From: Streptomyces sp. CB01249
Lineage (GTDB): Bacteria; Actinomycetota; Actinomycetes; Streptomycetales; Streptomycetaceae
Assembly: GCF_001905735.1 (NCBI RefSeq)
Contig: NZ_LISW01000008.1
Location: forward strand, 186,001 to 250,000
Reading direction: 5' to 3'
DNA: 64,000 nucleotides
This document shows, one piece after another, positions 32,236 to 41,069 of this stretch. The position numbers and the translations under genes are program-made. The notes beneath the pieces are model-generated. The model saw only the letters and a program-made list of their open reading frames with translations, ran no database searches and was not told where the DNA came from. The stretch's first letter is position 1. Every line of letters starts with the position of its first letter.

Positions 32236-33987
32236 TCACGCCTCCGTCAGCAGAATGAGCGTGTCGCCCGGGACCGGCTCCGGGCGCACGCCGTCCGTGA
32301 CCGGGACCAGCCGGCCCTCCGGACGCACCACGAAGAGCACATGCTCCCCGGCCGCCGGAGGGCCGTCCGCCGCCCGCGTCACCACCCGCGCCCCGGCCTC
32401 GTACCGCCGGACGATCTCGGGCCGGGTGAGGCCAGCGTCGAACAGCGCCTCGCCCCCGGCGTACGGGGCCACCACCCCCTCGCTCGCGGCGGACGGCGCC
32501 AGGCGGTGCACCGCCCCCTCGACGCTCTCCCGGAGCGTGAGCGAGGCCAGCGCGTTGAAGTCGTCCTCACCGGTGAGCAGCAGGACATCGGTGATCCCTT
32601 CGAGCACCGCGCCGAACCCCTCCGCCGAGGCCATCAGCTCGCCCGGTGCCAGTTCGAGCCCCGCTGCCTCGATCCGCGCCCGCTCCTCGTCCGCGCCCGC
32701 CCACATCAGCACGTCGAGCCCCGCCGCGCTCAGGGCGCGGGCCAGGTCGACCGCCCAGGGCGCCCCGCCCACCAGCAACGGCCTGGACCGGGCCGGCCGC
32801 AGCACCCCGAGCCGCCGCGCCACCGGGAACGCCGTCAGGCCGTAGAGCGTGACCGTCGCGACGATCACCACGAAGGTCGCGGGCAGGATGCGCCCGGCAC
32901 CGGCGATGTGGTGCGCGGCGAGTTCGGCGGAGAACGTGGAGGCGGTGGCCGCGGCGACGATGCCCCGGGGCGCCATCCAGCCGATGAACCACCGCTCCCG
33001 CGCGGGTACGTCGGTGCCGGCCGCCGCGAGGTGCGCGATGAGCGGCCGGGTCACCAGGACGAGGAGGGCGGTCAGAGCCAGCGAGGGCAGCACCACGTGC
33101 CGCAGGGACTCCGGGGTGACCGTCGCGGAGATGGAGACGAACAGCAGCCCGATGATCAGGGAGACCAGCGTCTCGAAGAACGGCCGGCGTGTGGGGAGTT
33201 CCAGGCCCGGCAGGTTGGCCAGGGCCATCCCCATGACCACGGCGGAGATCAGCCCCGTGTCGTCGCGCAGCGCGTCGCAGGCGGCGGCCACCCCGATCAC
33301 GGCGGCCAGTTGTACCGAGGTCGCCAGTTCCTCGCTGAGCCGCACCCGCCGCAGCACCAGCCACAGCACCCCCGCGCCGACCGCGCCCGCCCCCAGGCCC
33401 AGCGCCGCGCTGGCCAGGAAGTGCCCGAAACCGGTGCCGAACCCGGGCCTGCTGCCCGCGAGGACCCCGTGGAAGACCAGCGCCCCCAGGATGCCGCCGA
33501 CCGGATCGATCAGCGAACCCTCCCAGACGAGGATCCGCCGCAACCGCTCGGTGGGCCGTACGAAGGCGAGCAGCGGCCCCACGACCGTCGGGCCGGACAC
33601 CACGAGGATCGTCGCCAGCATGACCGCCGCCTGCGCCGACATGTCCAGCACCGGTACGGCGAACAGCGCGGCGGACACCATCGTCAGTAGCGTGCCCAGC
33701 CACAGCAGCCGGATCACCACCCGCCGGTTGTGCCCCTTCAGCCGCCTCAGGTCCAGCCCCAGCCCGGCGTCGTAGAGGATCACGGCCACCGCCAGCGACA
33801 CCAGCGGTGAGAAGGAGTTCCCGAGCAGCCGCTGCGGATCGACGTTGTCCGTGAGCGCCCCGGCGGTGAACCCGGCCGGGAGCAGTACGAGCAGCGCCGG
33901 TACCCGCAACCGGCTCGCCAGCAACTGCGAGCCGACCGCGAGGACCACGATCAGCCCGACCCCCGCGTACACCTGATCCGCCGACAT
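32236..33987 (-). CDS. Cation:proton antiporter with C-terminal nucleotide-binding domain
   Basis: This 583-residue transporter has residues about 1-390 forming a CPA1/NhaP-type membrane domain of about 12 helices. The ion-site segment is LVWEGSLIDPVGGILGALVF and the helix-11 arginine motif is FIGWMAPRGIVAAATAS. Residues about 395-583 form a Rossmann TrkA_N-like domain (PLLVGGAPWAVDLARALSAA) and a short TrkA_C-like end. It exchanges Na+ or K+ for H+ across the membrane, with probable gating by a nucleotide. It is convergent with the small membrane protein, 4 bp apart. Confidence 0.9.
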   Translation of the reverse strand: MSADQVYAGVGLIVVLAVGSQLLASRLRVPALLVLLPAGFTAGALTDNVDPQRLLGNSFSPLVSLAVAVILYDAGLGLDLRRLKGHNRRVVIRLLWLGTLLTMVSAALFAVPVLDMSAQAAVMLATILVVSGPTVVGPLLAFVRPTERLRRILVWEGSLIDPVGGILGALVFHGVLAGSRPGFGTGFGHFLASAALGLGAGAVGAGVLWLVLRRVRLSEELATSVQLAAVIGVAAACDALRDDTGLISAVVMGMALANLPGLELPTRRPFFETLVSLIIGLLFVSISATVTPESLRHVVLPSLALTALLVLVTRPLIAHLAAAGTDVPARERWFIGWMAPRGIVAAATASTFSAELAAHHIAGAGRILPATFVVIVATVTLYGLTAFPVARRLGVLRPARSRPLLVGGAPWAVDLARALSAAGLDVLMWAGADEERARIEAAGLELAPGELMASAEGFGAVLEGITDVLLLTGEDDFNALASLTLRESVEGAVHRLAPSAASEGVVAPYAGGEALFDAGLTRPEIVRRYEAGARVVTRAADGPPAAGEHVLFVVRPEGRLVPVTDGVRPEPVPGDTLILLTEA

Positions 33988-34119
33988 CCACCCGCCTCCT
34001 CCCGCGCGCCCCCGCGGCAGCGCGCGTGACCACCATCCGCGCCGCCGCACACGGCGAGCGCGAGGGCTCGCGCCGGGAGACGTAATCAGGGGGCTGGATC
34101 GCCCGGAAGGGCTAGCCGC

Positions 34120-34749
34120 TCACGGCCGGGCGCGGCCCTCGGCGCCGTCGAACGCGGGCGCGAGCGGGGCCAGCGCCGCGCGGAGCCGGTCGGACAGGGA
34201 GCCGGCGGGCACGACCAGCCCTCCCGGGTCCCCGGTCGGCCGGATCCAGCCTTCCAGCGCGATGCGGACCGCGGCGGCCGTGCTCGCCGCGAGGACGCGG
34301 GCGGCCGGTGCCGAGGCGTCGTCCAGGCGGGCCGCGAGGGCCGTTGTCAGCGGCGGTTCGATGGAGGCGGTGGCGTCGAGGTAGGCGTCGCGCAGCGCGG
34401 GCCGGGTGGTGACGAGCAGCAGCGCCTCCTGGCCGTGCGCGCCGGGGTCCGTGTACTGCTCGACCACCGCATCGGTCACGGCGTCGGCCAGGCGGACGTC
34501 CGCGGGCCGGGCCGCGACGGACGCCGCGACGCGCGCCTCCCGGTCGGCGGTGACGGCGGCGACGATCGCCTGCTCGCGGCTGGCGAAGTAGTTGTTGTAG
34601 GTGCGCGGCGAGACGCCGGCCGCCTCGGCGATGTCCTCGACCCGCACCCGGTCCGGCCCGCGCTCGACGGCCAGGCGCAGCGCCGCCTCGCGCAGCGCCT
34701 CGCGAGTGGCCTGCTTCTTGCGCTCCCGCAGCCCCGGTGGTGTCGTCAC
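34120..34749 (-). CDS. TetR-family regulator with twin palindromic operator
   Basis: This 209-residue TetR protein has the HTH segment REALREAALRLAVERGPDRV, VEDIAEAAGVSPRTYNNYFA and SREQAIVAAV. Residues 100 onward form a ligand domain of the mycofactocin/acyl-type look (LLLVTTRPALRDAYLDATAS). The start is GTG 34749. Two perfect 12-bp palindromes lie 23-50 bp upstream, between it and the divergent gene at 34854, and are the obvious operator. Confidence 0.9.
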   Translation of the reverse strand: MTTPPGLRERKKQATREALREAALRLAVERGPDRVRVEDIAEAAGVSPRTYNNYFASREQAIVAAVTADREARVAASVAARPADVRLADAVTDAVVEQYTDPGAHGQEALLLVTTRPALRDAYLDATASIEPPLTTALAARLDDASAPAARVLAASTAAAVRIALEGWIRPTGDPGGLVVPAGSLSDRLRAALAPLAPAFDGAEGRARP

Positions 34750-34771
34750 GCCGCCAGCGTTCCACAGAGGC

Positions 34772-34799
34772 TGCGTGCACGCAAACTTGCGTGCACGCA
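34772..34799. promoter_or_regulatory. Tandem perfect palindromes, TetR operator
   Basis: TGCGTGCACGCA occurs twice, separated by AACT. Each copy is a perfect 12-bp palindrome, and the centres are 16 bp apart. This fits two TetR dimers bound side by side or on opposite faces. It lies between the divergent starts at 34749 and 34854. Confidence 0.75.
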
Positions 34800-34853
34800 C
34801 TTTTCCTGTCAGCCTCGGCCCGACCCGAACGGACCGACGGAGAGGACGCCACC

Positions 34854-35879
34854 ATGCGGGCCAGAGGAATGACCTACGACACCGGATTCGTGCTGAACGG
34901 CCGCACATCCCGCGAGCACTTCGACCTCGCGGTGGTCCGGCGCGAGCTCGCGATCATCCGCGACGACCTGCACTGCAACGCGGTCCAGATCACCGGCGGC
35001 GACCCGGACCGGCTGGAACAGGCCGCGATCGCCGCCGCCGAACTCGGCCTGGAGGTCTGGTTCTCGCCCTATCCGCTGGAGCTGGAGACGGAGCAGATCC
35101 TCACGCTCTTCCGTGACTGCGCCGCACGGGCGGAACGGCTCCGGCGGGAGGGCGCCGCGGTCGTGTTCGTCGCGGGCGTCGAGCTGAGCGTGATGAACCG
35201 GGGGTTCCTGCCCGGGGAAAGCCCCGAGGAACGGGTCGGGCGGCTGATGAGCCGCCCCGAGCACCGGGCCGACGCGATCCGCGAACTCGGCGTCCGCGTC
35301 AACGGGTTCCTCCGCGACGCCGTGGCCGCCGTCCGCGCGCACTACCGGGGCACCCTCACGTACGCGGCCATCCAGTTCGAGCAGGTGGACTGGGACCCGT
35401 TCGACATCGTGACGTACGAGCTGCTCCGCTCCGCCGAGATCGCCGACCGGTTCCGCGACGCGGTCCGCACCCTGGCCCGGGGCCCGAAGCCGCTCGCCGT
35501 CACCGGCTTCGGCACCGCGGCCTACCGGGGCGCGGGGGACCGGGGCGGGCGGGTCCTGGACGTGGTCGAGCACGACCCGCTGACCAAGGACCCGGTCCGG
35601 CTGAACGGCGTCTACGAGCGCGACGAGGCCGGCCAGGCCGCGTATCTGAGCGAACTCCTGGAGGTCTTCGAGACGGAGGGCGTGGACAGCGCGTTCGTCT
35701 TCCTGTTCGCGCTGCCCGGCTACCCGCACCGCCCGGACGGCGACCCCAGGGACGACCTGGACCGGGCGGGACTGGGCATCGTCAAACTCCTCGAAGGGCG
35801 CCGCGGGCAGACCTACCCCGACATGGAGTGGGAGCCCAAGGCCGCCTTCCGGGCGGTGGCCGAGCGGTACCGGAGGTGA
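34854..35879 (+). CDS. Conserved protein of probable TIM-barrel fold, unknown function
   Basis: This 341-residue protein reads like a barrel enzyme: repeated strand-helix units (LHCNAVQITGGDPDRLEQAA, LGLEVWFSPYPLELETEQ, VVFVAGVELSVMNRGFLPG, LTYAAIQFEQVDWDPFDIVT, SAFVFLFALPGYPH). Acidic residues near strand ends (GVELS, FEQVDWD) resemble glycosidase catalytic Glu/Asp, so a carbohydrate-active enzyme is possible. Homologues are sometimes labelled abortive infection proteins without clear basis. It is controlled by the divergent TetR. An ATG at 34869 is an alternative start. Confidence 0.72.
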   Translation: MRARGMTYDTGFVLNGRTSREHFDLAVVRRELAIIRDDLHCNAVQITGGDPDRLEQAAIAAAELGLEVWFSPYPLELETEQILTLFRDCAARAERLRREGAAVVFVAGVELSVMNRGFLPGESPEERVGRLMSRPEHRADAIRELGVRVNGFLRDAVAAVRAHYRGTLTYAAIQFEQVDWDPFDIVTYELLRSAEIADRFRDAVRTLARGPKPLAVTGFGTAAYRGAGDRGGRVLDVVEHDPLTKDPVRLNGVYERDEAGQAAYLSELLEVFETEGVDSAFVFLFALPGYPHRPDGDPRDDLDRAGLGIVKLLEGRRGQTYPDMEWEPKAAFRAVAERYRR

Positions 35880-35888
35880 CCGGGGCCG

Positions 35889-36587
35889 CTACTCCCGCTT
35901 GTCGTCCCAGGGCGTGCCCAGCCAGCTGTCGAACGACGTGATCAGCGCCGTCAGCGCCGCCGCCAGCCGCTGATCGGTCCACTGCGCGTGGACGACGACC
36001 TCGCCGTCGGAATGGAACTCGAACGGGGTCTCACCGGCCGCCCGCCAGCGGATGCGCCGGGGCCCGCGCGGTACGTCGCCGCCGCCGCTCACCAGGCTGC
36101 CCACGCCGATGGCCAGCCACAGCGGGAACAGGAGCCACCACACGTACCACCAGAAGATCCGGCCCTTGAGTCCGACGGCCTCGGGGCAGCCGGTCTGGGC
36201 GACCGTCCAGCGGGTGCGCAGGCCCTTGCCCGAGCACGCCTTCTCGCGGACGACCGTGCCCAGCACCTCGCCGTAACCGCCCAGCACCTGGTACGCCGAT
36301 ACCCCGTCACCGGATGACGCGGTGACGACCGTTGCCAGCCGGGCGCGGCGCTCCGGGTCGGCCCACAGGACGAAGGAACGGGCGCCGTCCTTGCGGGCGG
36401 CGAGGTACGCCGGTATGCCGCCCGGCGGCAGTTCCCGCTCCAGATGGGCCAGCACCCGCGACTCACCGGCCGGCCCGTCCGCGACCTTGACGACATGGCT
36501 GAAGGGAGAGACGGGAGGAAGCGGCGGCTCGCCCTTGCGCGGCTTCCTCCCCGTCGCGACGGGACTCACTTTCAGGACGGTGGCCAC
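35889..36587 (-). CDS. Hypothetical membrane-anchored protein
   Basis: This 232-residue protein is of unknown family. Residues about 25-135 are soluble (SHVVKVADGPAGESRVLAHL, YLAARKDGARSFVLWADPER). One strongly hydrophobic, Trp-rich membrane segment follows (FWWYVWWLLFPLWLAIGVGS, about 145-165). The last 60 residues look like a small beta domain ending FDSWLGTPWDDKRE. It is downstream of tesB on the same strand (61-bp gap). Confidence 0.7.
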   Translation of the reverse strand: MATVLKVSPVATGRKPRKGEPPLPPVSPFSHVVKVADGPAGESRVLAHLERELPPGGIPAYLAARKDGARSFVLWADPERRARLATVVTASSGDGVSAYQVLGGYGEVLGTVVREKACSGKGLRTRWTVAQTGCPEAVGLKGRIFWWYVWWLLFPLWLAIGVGSLVSGGGDVPRGPRRIRWRAAGETPFEFHSDGEVVVHAQWTDQRLAAALTALITSFDSWLGTPWDDKRE

Positions 36588-36648
36588 GTGCGCGCTCCTC
36601 CGTTGTGATGATCGGGAAGTCGAACAGTAGCTCTACCGTCTGAGGGAG

Positions 36649-37533
36649 TTACGCGGACGGCGCGACGTCCAGCCGCCGGAACAGGCCCTCCTGCACCACC
36701 GACACCAGCAGATTGCCCGCCCGGTCGTAGATCCGGCCGCGTGCCAGACCCCGCCCGCCCGTCGCGACCGGCGACTCCTGGTCGTACAGGAACCACTCGT
36801 CCGCCCGGAACGGCCGGTGGAACCACATCGCGTGGTCCAGCGACGCCATGTCGAAGCCGCGCGGCCCCCACAGCGGTTCCACCGGGATGCGGACCGCGTC
36901 CAGGAGCGTCATGTCACTCGCGTACGTCAACGCGCAGGTGTGCACCAGCGGATCGTCGCCCAGCGGCCCCACCGCACGCATCCACACCGCGCTGCGCGGG
37001 TCCGCGTCCTTGATCTCCTCGCGCGTCCAGCGCAGCCGGTCCACGTACCGGATGTCGAACGGCTGGCGCCGTGCCATCCGTTCCAGGGCCTCCGGCAGAC
37101 CGCCCAGGTGCTCGCGCACCTCCTCGGCGACCGTCGGCAGCTCCTCCGGGTCCGGCACCACCCGGGCGGGCGGCAGCTGGTGCTCGAAGCCCGCCTCCTC
37201 CGGGCGGTGGAACGACGCCGTCAGGTTGAAGATCGTGCGGCCCTGCTGGACCGCCGTCACCCGGCGGGTGGTGAACGACCTGCCGTCCCGGACGCGCTCC
37301 ACGTCGTACACGATCGGCACCCCGGGACGTCCCGGCCGCAGGAAGTACGCGTGCAGCGAGTGCACCGGCCGGTCCCCGTCCGTGGTGCGGCCCGCCGCCA
37401 CCAGCGCCTGTCCCGCGACCTGGCCGCCGAAGACCCGCTGAAGCGACTCGTCGGGGCTCCGGCCCCGGAAGATGTTGACCTCGATCCGCTCCAGGTCGAG
37501 CAGATCGACCAGGCGCTCGGCGGGGTTCGTCAT
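36649..37533 (-). CDS. tesB: Acyl-CoA thioesterase II (TesB)
   Basis: This 294-residue double-hotdog thioesterase hydrolyses acyl-CoA to free acid and CoA. Typical segments are IFRGRSPDESLQRVFGGQVA, VHSLHAYFLRPGRPGVPIVY, VRDGRSFTTRRVTAVQQGRT and ASLDHAMWFHRPFRADEWFL (the Asp of the catalytic triad). Start 37533 has GGAGAAG six bases upstream. A GTG at 37554 overlapping the helicase stop is also in frame. The tight join to the helicase gene indicates one transcript. Confidence 0.93.
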   Translation of the reverse strand: MTNPAERLVDLLDLERIEVNIFRGRSPDESLQRVFGGQVAGQALVAAGRTTDGDRPVHSLHAYFLRPGRPGVPIVYDVERVRDGRSFTTRRVTAVQQGRTIFNLTASFHRPEEAGFEHQLPPARVVPDPEELPTVAEEVREHLGGLPEALERMARRQPFDIRYVDRLRWTREEIKDADPRSAVWMRAVGPLGDDPLVHTCALTYASDMTLLDAVRIPVEPLWGPRGFDMASLDHAMWFHRPFRADEWFLYDQESPVATGGRGLARGRIYDRAGNLLVSVVQEGLFRRLDVAPSA

Positions 37534-37550
37534 GCCGTTCTTCTCCACTC

Positions 37551-40064
37551 TCACAGCTGGCCCACGGACGTGACCCGCACGACCGCCCGGCCCTCCTCGT
37601 CCGACGCGGCGAGGTCGACCTCCGCGCTGATGCCCCAGTCATGGTCGCCGTTCGGGTCGGCGAACGTCTGGCGGACCCGCCACACCCCGTGCGCCGCGTC
37701 CTCCTCGATCTTCAGCAGCTTCGGGCCGCGCGCGTCCGGACCGGTGCCCAGCTCCTCGTACTCGTCCCAGTACGCGTCCATCGCCTCGCCCCACGCGTCC
37801 TCGTCCCAGCCAGCGTCCGCGTCCAGCTCGCCCAGATCGCGGACCCGGTCCAGCGCGGCCAGCTCCACCCGGCGGAACATCGCGTTGCGCACCAGCACCC
37901 GGAACGCGCGGGCGTTCGCCGTGACCGGCTTGACCTCGTCCGCCCGCTCCTGCGCCTGCTCGGCGGTCTCCACCTCGGGGTTGGCCAGCTGCTCCCACTC
38001 GTCCAGCAGACTGGAGTCGACCTGCCGGACCATCTCGCCCAGCCAGGCGATCAGATCCTCCAGGTCCTCGGACTTCAGGTCGTCCGGAATGGTGTGCTCC
38101 AGCGCCTTGTACGCACTCGCCAGATACCGCAGCACGATGCCCTCGGTCCGCGCCAGCTCGTAGTTCGACGTGAACTCCGTGAACGTCATGGCCCGTTCGT
38201 ACATGTCACGGATCACCGACTTCGGCGACACCGGATGGTCGCCCACCCACGGGTGGCTGCGCCGGTAGACGTCGTACGCGTGCCACAGCAGCTCGCTCAG
38301 CGGCTTCGGGTACGTCACCTCCTGGAGCAGCTCCATCCGCTCCTCGTACTCGATGCCGTCGGCCTTCATCTGCCCGACCGCCTCACCGCGCGCCTTGTTC
38401 TGCTGCGCCGCCAGGATCTGGCGCGGATCGTCCAGCGTCGACTCCACCACGGAGACCATGTCCAGGGCGTACGACGGCGAGTCCGGGTCCAGCAGCTCGA
38501 ACGCGGCCAGCGCGAACGTGGACAGCGGCTGGTTCAGCGCGAAGTCCTGCTGGAGATCCACGGTCAGCCGCACGATGCGGCCCTCCGCGTCCGGCTCGTC
38601 CAGCTGCTCCACCACACCCCCGTCCAGCAGCGACCGGTAGATCGCGATGGCCCGGCGGATGTGCCGCAGCTGCGCCCGGCGCGGCTCGTGGTTGTCCTCC
38701 AGCAGATGCCGCATCGCCTCGAAGGCGTTGCCCGGACGGGCGATCACCGAGAGCAGCATCGTGTGCGTGACCCGGAAACGCGAGGTCAGCGGCTCCGGAT
38801 CGGACTGGATCAGCTTGTCGAACGTGGTCTCCGACCAGGCCACGAAGCCCTCGGGGGCCTTCTTGCGGACGACCTTCCGCTTCTTCTTCGGGTCGTCACC
38901 CGCCTTCTTGACCGCCTTCTCGTTCTCGATGACGTGCTCCGGGGCCTGCGCCACGACGAAGCCCGCCGTGTCGAAGCCCGCCCGGCCCGCCCGCCCGGCG
39001 ATCTGGTGGAACTCCCGCGCCCGCAGCGTCCGCACCCGGGTGCCGTCGTACTTGGTGAGCGCGGTGAACAGCACCGTGCGGATCGGTACGTTGACGCCGA
39101 CGCCCAGCGTGTCCGTACCGCAGATCACCTTCAGCAGACCCGCCTGCGCCAGCTTCTCCACCAGCCTGCGGTACTTGGGGAGCATGCCCGCGTGGTGCAC
39201 CCCGATCCCGTGGCGCACGTACCGCGAGAGGTTCTGGCCGAACTTGGTGGTGAAGCGGAAGTTGCCGATGAGATCGGCGATCTTCTCCTTCTCCTCCTTG
39301 GTGCACATGTTGATGCTCATCAGCGACTGCGCCCGCTCCACCGCCGCCGCCTGCGTGAAGTGCACGATGTACACCGGCGACTGCCGGGTCTCCAGCAGCT
39401 CCGTGAGCGTCTCGGTGATCGGCGTCAGCCGGTACTCGTAGCTCAGCGGGACCGGACGGGTCGCCGAGCGGATCACGGAGGTCGGGCGGCCGGTGCGCCG
39501 CGTCAGGTCCTCCTCGAACATCCGGACGTCGCCGAGCGTCGCCGACATCAGGACGAACTGCGCCTGCGGCAGCTCCAGGATCGGGATCTGCCACGCCCAG
39601 CCCCGGTCCTGCTCCGCGTAGAAGTGGAACTCGTCCATCACGACCTGGCCGATGTCCGCGTACTTCCCGTCACGCAGCGCGATCGAGGCCAGCACCTCGG
39701 CGGTGCAGCAGATCACCGGGGCGTCGGCGTTGACCGAGGCGTCCCCGGTGAGCATGCCGACGTTCTCCGTACCGAACAGCTTGCACAGATCGAAGAACTT
39801 CTCCGAGACCAGCGCCTTGATCGGCGCGGTGTAGAAGGTGACCTTGTCCTGGGCCAGCGCCGTGAAGTGCGCACCCGCCGCGACCAGGCTCTTCCCGGAC
39901 CCCGTGGGCGTGGAGAGGATCACGTTGGCCCCGGAGACCACCTCGATCAGCGCCTCCTCCTGAGCGGGGTAGAGGGTGATCCCCTGCGTCTCGGTCCAGG
40001 ACGAGAAAGCCTCGAAGAGGGCGTCGGGGTCGTCGGTCGGTGGCAGCTGATCGATAAGGGTCAC
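37551..40064 (-). CDS. Ski2-like DEAD/DEAH helicase with DUF3516-type C terminus
   Basis: This 837-residue ATP-dependent RNA/DNA helicase has Walker A STPTGSGKSLVAAGA (about residue 53), the DExH box VVMDEFHFYAE, motif III LMSATLGD and motif VI HQIAGRAGRAGFDTAG. A Lys-rich insertion (KKKRKVVRKKAPEG) follows the second RecA domain. The C-terminal 400 residues match the actinobacterial DUF3516 region. It is related to HelY/Mtr4 helicases and probably acts in RNA processing or repair. The GTG at 40064 gives the conserved start TLIDQLPP. tesB follows. Confidence 0.92.
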   Translation of the reverse strand: MTLIDQLPPTDDPDALFEAFSSWTETQGITLYPAQEEALIEVVSGANVILSTPTGSGKSLVAAGAHFTALAQDKVTFYTAPIKALVSEKFFDLCKLFGTENVGMLTGDASVNADAPVICCTAEVLASIALRDGKYADIGQVVMDEFHFYAEQDRGWAWQIPILELPQAQFVLMSATLGDVRMFEEDLTRRTGRPTSVIRSATRPVPLSYEYRLTPITETLTELLETRQSPVYIVHFTQAAAVERAQSLMSINMCTKEEKEKIADLIGNFRFTTKFGQNLSRYVRHGIGVHHAGMLPKYRRLVEKLAQAGLLKVICGTDTLGVGVNVPIRTVLFTALTKYDGTRVRTLRAREFHQIAGRAGRAGFDTAGFVVAQAPEHVIENEKAVKKAGDDPKKKRKVVRKKAPEGFVAWSETTFDKLIQSDPEPLTSRFRVTHTMLLSVIARPGNAFEAMRHLLEDNHEPRRAQLRHIRRAIAIYRSLLDGGVVEQLDEPDAEGRIVRLTVDLQQDFALNQPLSTFALAAFELLDPDSPSYALDMVSVVESTLDDPRQILAAQQNKARGEAVGQMKADGIEYEERMELLQEVTYPKPLSELLWHAYDVYRRSHPWVGDHPVSPKSVIRDMYERAMTFTEFTSNYELARTEGIVLRYLASAYKALEHTIPDDLKSEDLEDLIAWLGEMVRQVDSSLLDEWEQLANPEVETAEQAQERADEVKPVTANARAFRVLVRNAMFRRVELAALDRVRDLGELDADAGWDEDAWGEAMDAYWDEYEELGTGPDARGPKLLKIEEDAAHGVWRVRQTFADPNGDHDWGISAEVDLAASDEEGRAVVRVTSVGQL

Positions 40065-40234
40065 GCCCCCATCTTGCCTGTCTTCCACCCCGATGAGGGA
40101 ACCGGACGACGGCCCGAAGATCACGGACGATACGCTTCCCTCTCAACTCGGCCACACCGCAACGGCGATGGCCGGAATCCCGCGTCCGGCCACCACCGGG
40201 CGCACTCGGCGACACCTACGGGGGCTCGGCAGTC

Positions 40235-41026
40235 ATGATGGGACCGGCACACTCTCTGTCAGGGGCGGCGGCCTGGCTGGGGGTGGGTGCCGCGGCCGCG
40301 GCCACCGGCCACACCATGCCGTGGCCCGTCCTCGTCGTCGGGGCGCTGATCAGCGCGGGCGCCGCACTCGCCCCCGACCTCGACCACAAATCGGCGACCA
40401 TCTCGCGCGCCTTCGGGCCCCTCTCACGCGGGGTGTGCGAGATCGTCGACAAGCTCTCGCACGCCGTCTACAAGGCCACCAAGCTGCGGGGCGACTCCAA
40501 CCGCAACGGCGGACACCGCACCCTCACCCACACCTGGGTCTGGGCCGTTCTGATCGGAGCGGGCGCCTCCGCCGTCGCGTACACCGGCGGGCGCTGGGGG
40601 GTCCTCGCGATCCTCTTCGTTCACCTGGTCCTCGCCGTCGAAGGGCTGCTCTGGCGGGCCGCCCGCGTCTCCAGCGACGTCCTGGTGTGGCTGCTCGGCG
40701 CGACCAGCGCGTGGATCCTCGCCGGGATCCTCGACAAGCCGGGCAACGGCGCCGACTGGCTCTTCACCGACCCCGGTCAGGAATACCTCTGGCTCGGGCT
40801 GCCGATCGTGCTCGGCGCCCTCGTCCACGACATCGGCGACGCGCTGACCGTCTCGGGCTGCCCGATCCTGTGGCCGATCCCGCTGGGCCGCAAGCGCTGG
40901 TACCCGATCGGCCCGCCCAAGGCCATGCGCTTCAAGGCCGGCAGCTGGGTGGAGATCAAGGTGCTGATGCCGGTCTTCATGATCCTGGGCGGCGTGGGCG
41001 CGGCCGCCGCGATGAACGTCATCTGA
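40235..41026 (+). CDS. Membrane-bound metal-dependent hydrolase (YdjM/DUF457-like)
   Basis: This 263-residue membrane protein has about five helices and conserved His/Asp clusters on one face: MGPAHSLSGAAAW, APDLDHKSATI, GGHRTLTHTWVW and LVHDIGDALTVSGCPILWP. These are the presumed metal ligands of the YdjM-like family, predicted hydrolases often under SOS control in enterobacteria. No LexA box was seen here. The substrate is unknown. Confidence 0.87.
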   Translation: MMGPAHSLSGAAAWLGVGAAAAATGHTMPWPVLVVGALISAGAALAPDLDHKSATISRAFGPLSRGVCEIVDKLSHAVYKATKLRGDSNRNGGHRTLTHTWVWAVLIGAGASAVAYTGGRWGVLAILFVHLVLAVEGLLWRAARVSSDVLVWLLGATSAWILAGILDKPGNGADWLFTDPGQEYLWLGLPIVLGALVHDIGDALTVSGCPILWPIPLGRKRWYPIGPPKAMRFKAGSWVEIKVLMPVFMILGGVGAAAAMNVI

Positions 41027-41033
41027 GCGAGCC

Positions 41034-41063
41034 GCCCGGGGACCGGCGCACCGGCCCCCGGGC
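41034..41063. terminator. Bidirectional terminator
   Basis: GCCCGGGG and CCCCGGGC with an inner CCGG/CCGG pair form a 12-bp stem with one mismatch and a four-base loop between convergent genes. Confidence 0.75.
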
Positions 41064-41069
41064 GCCGTG

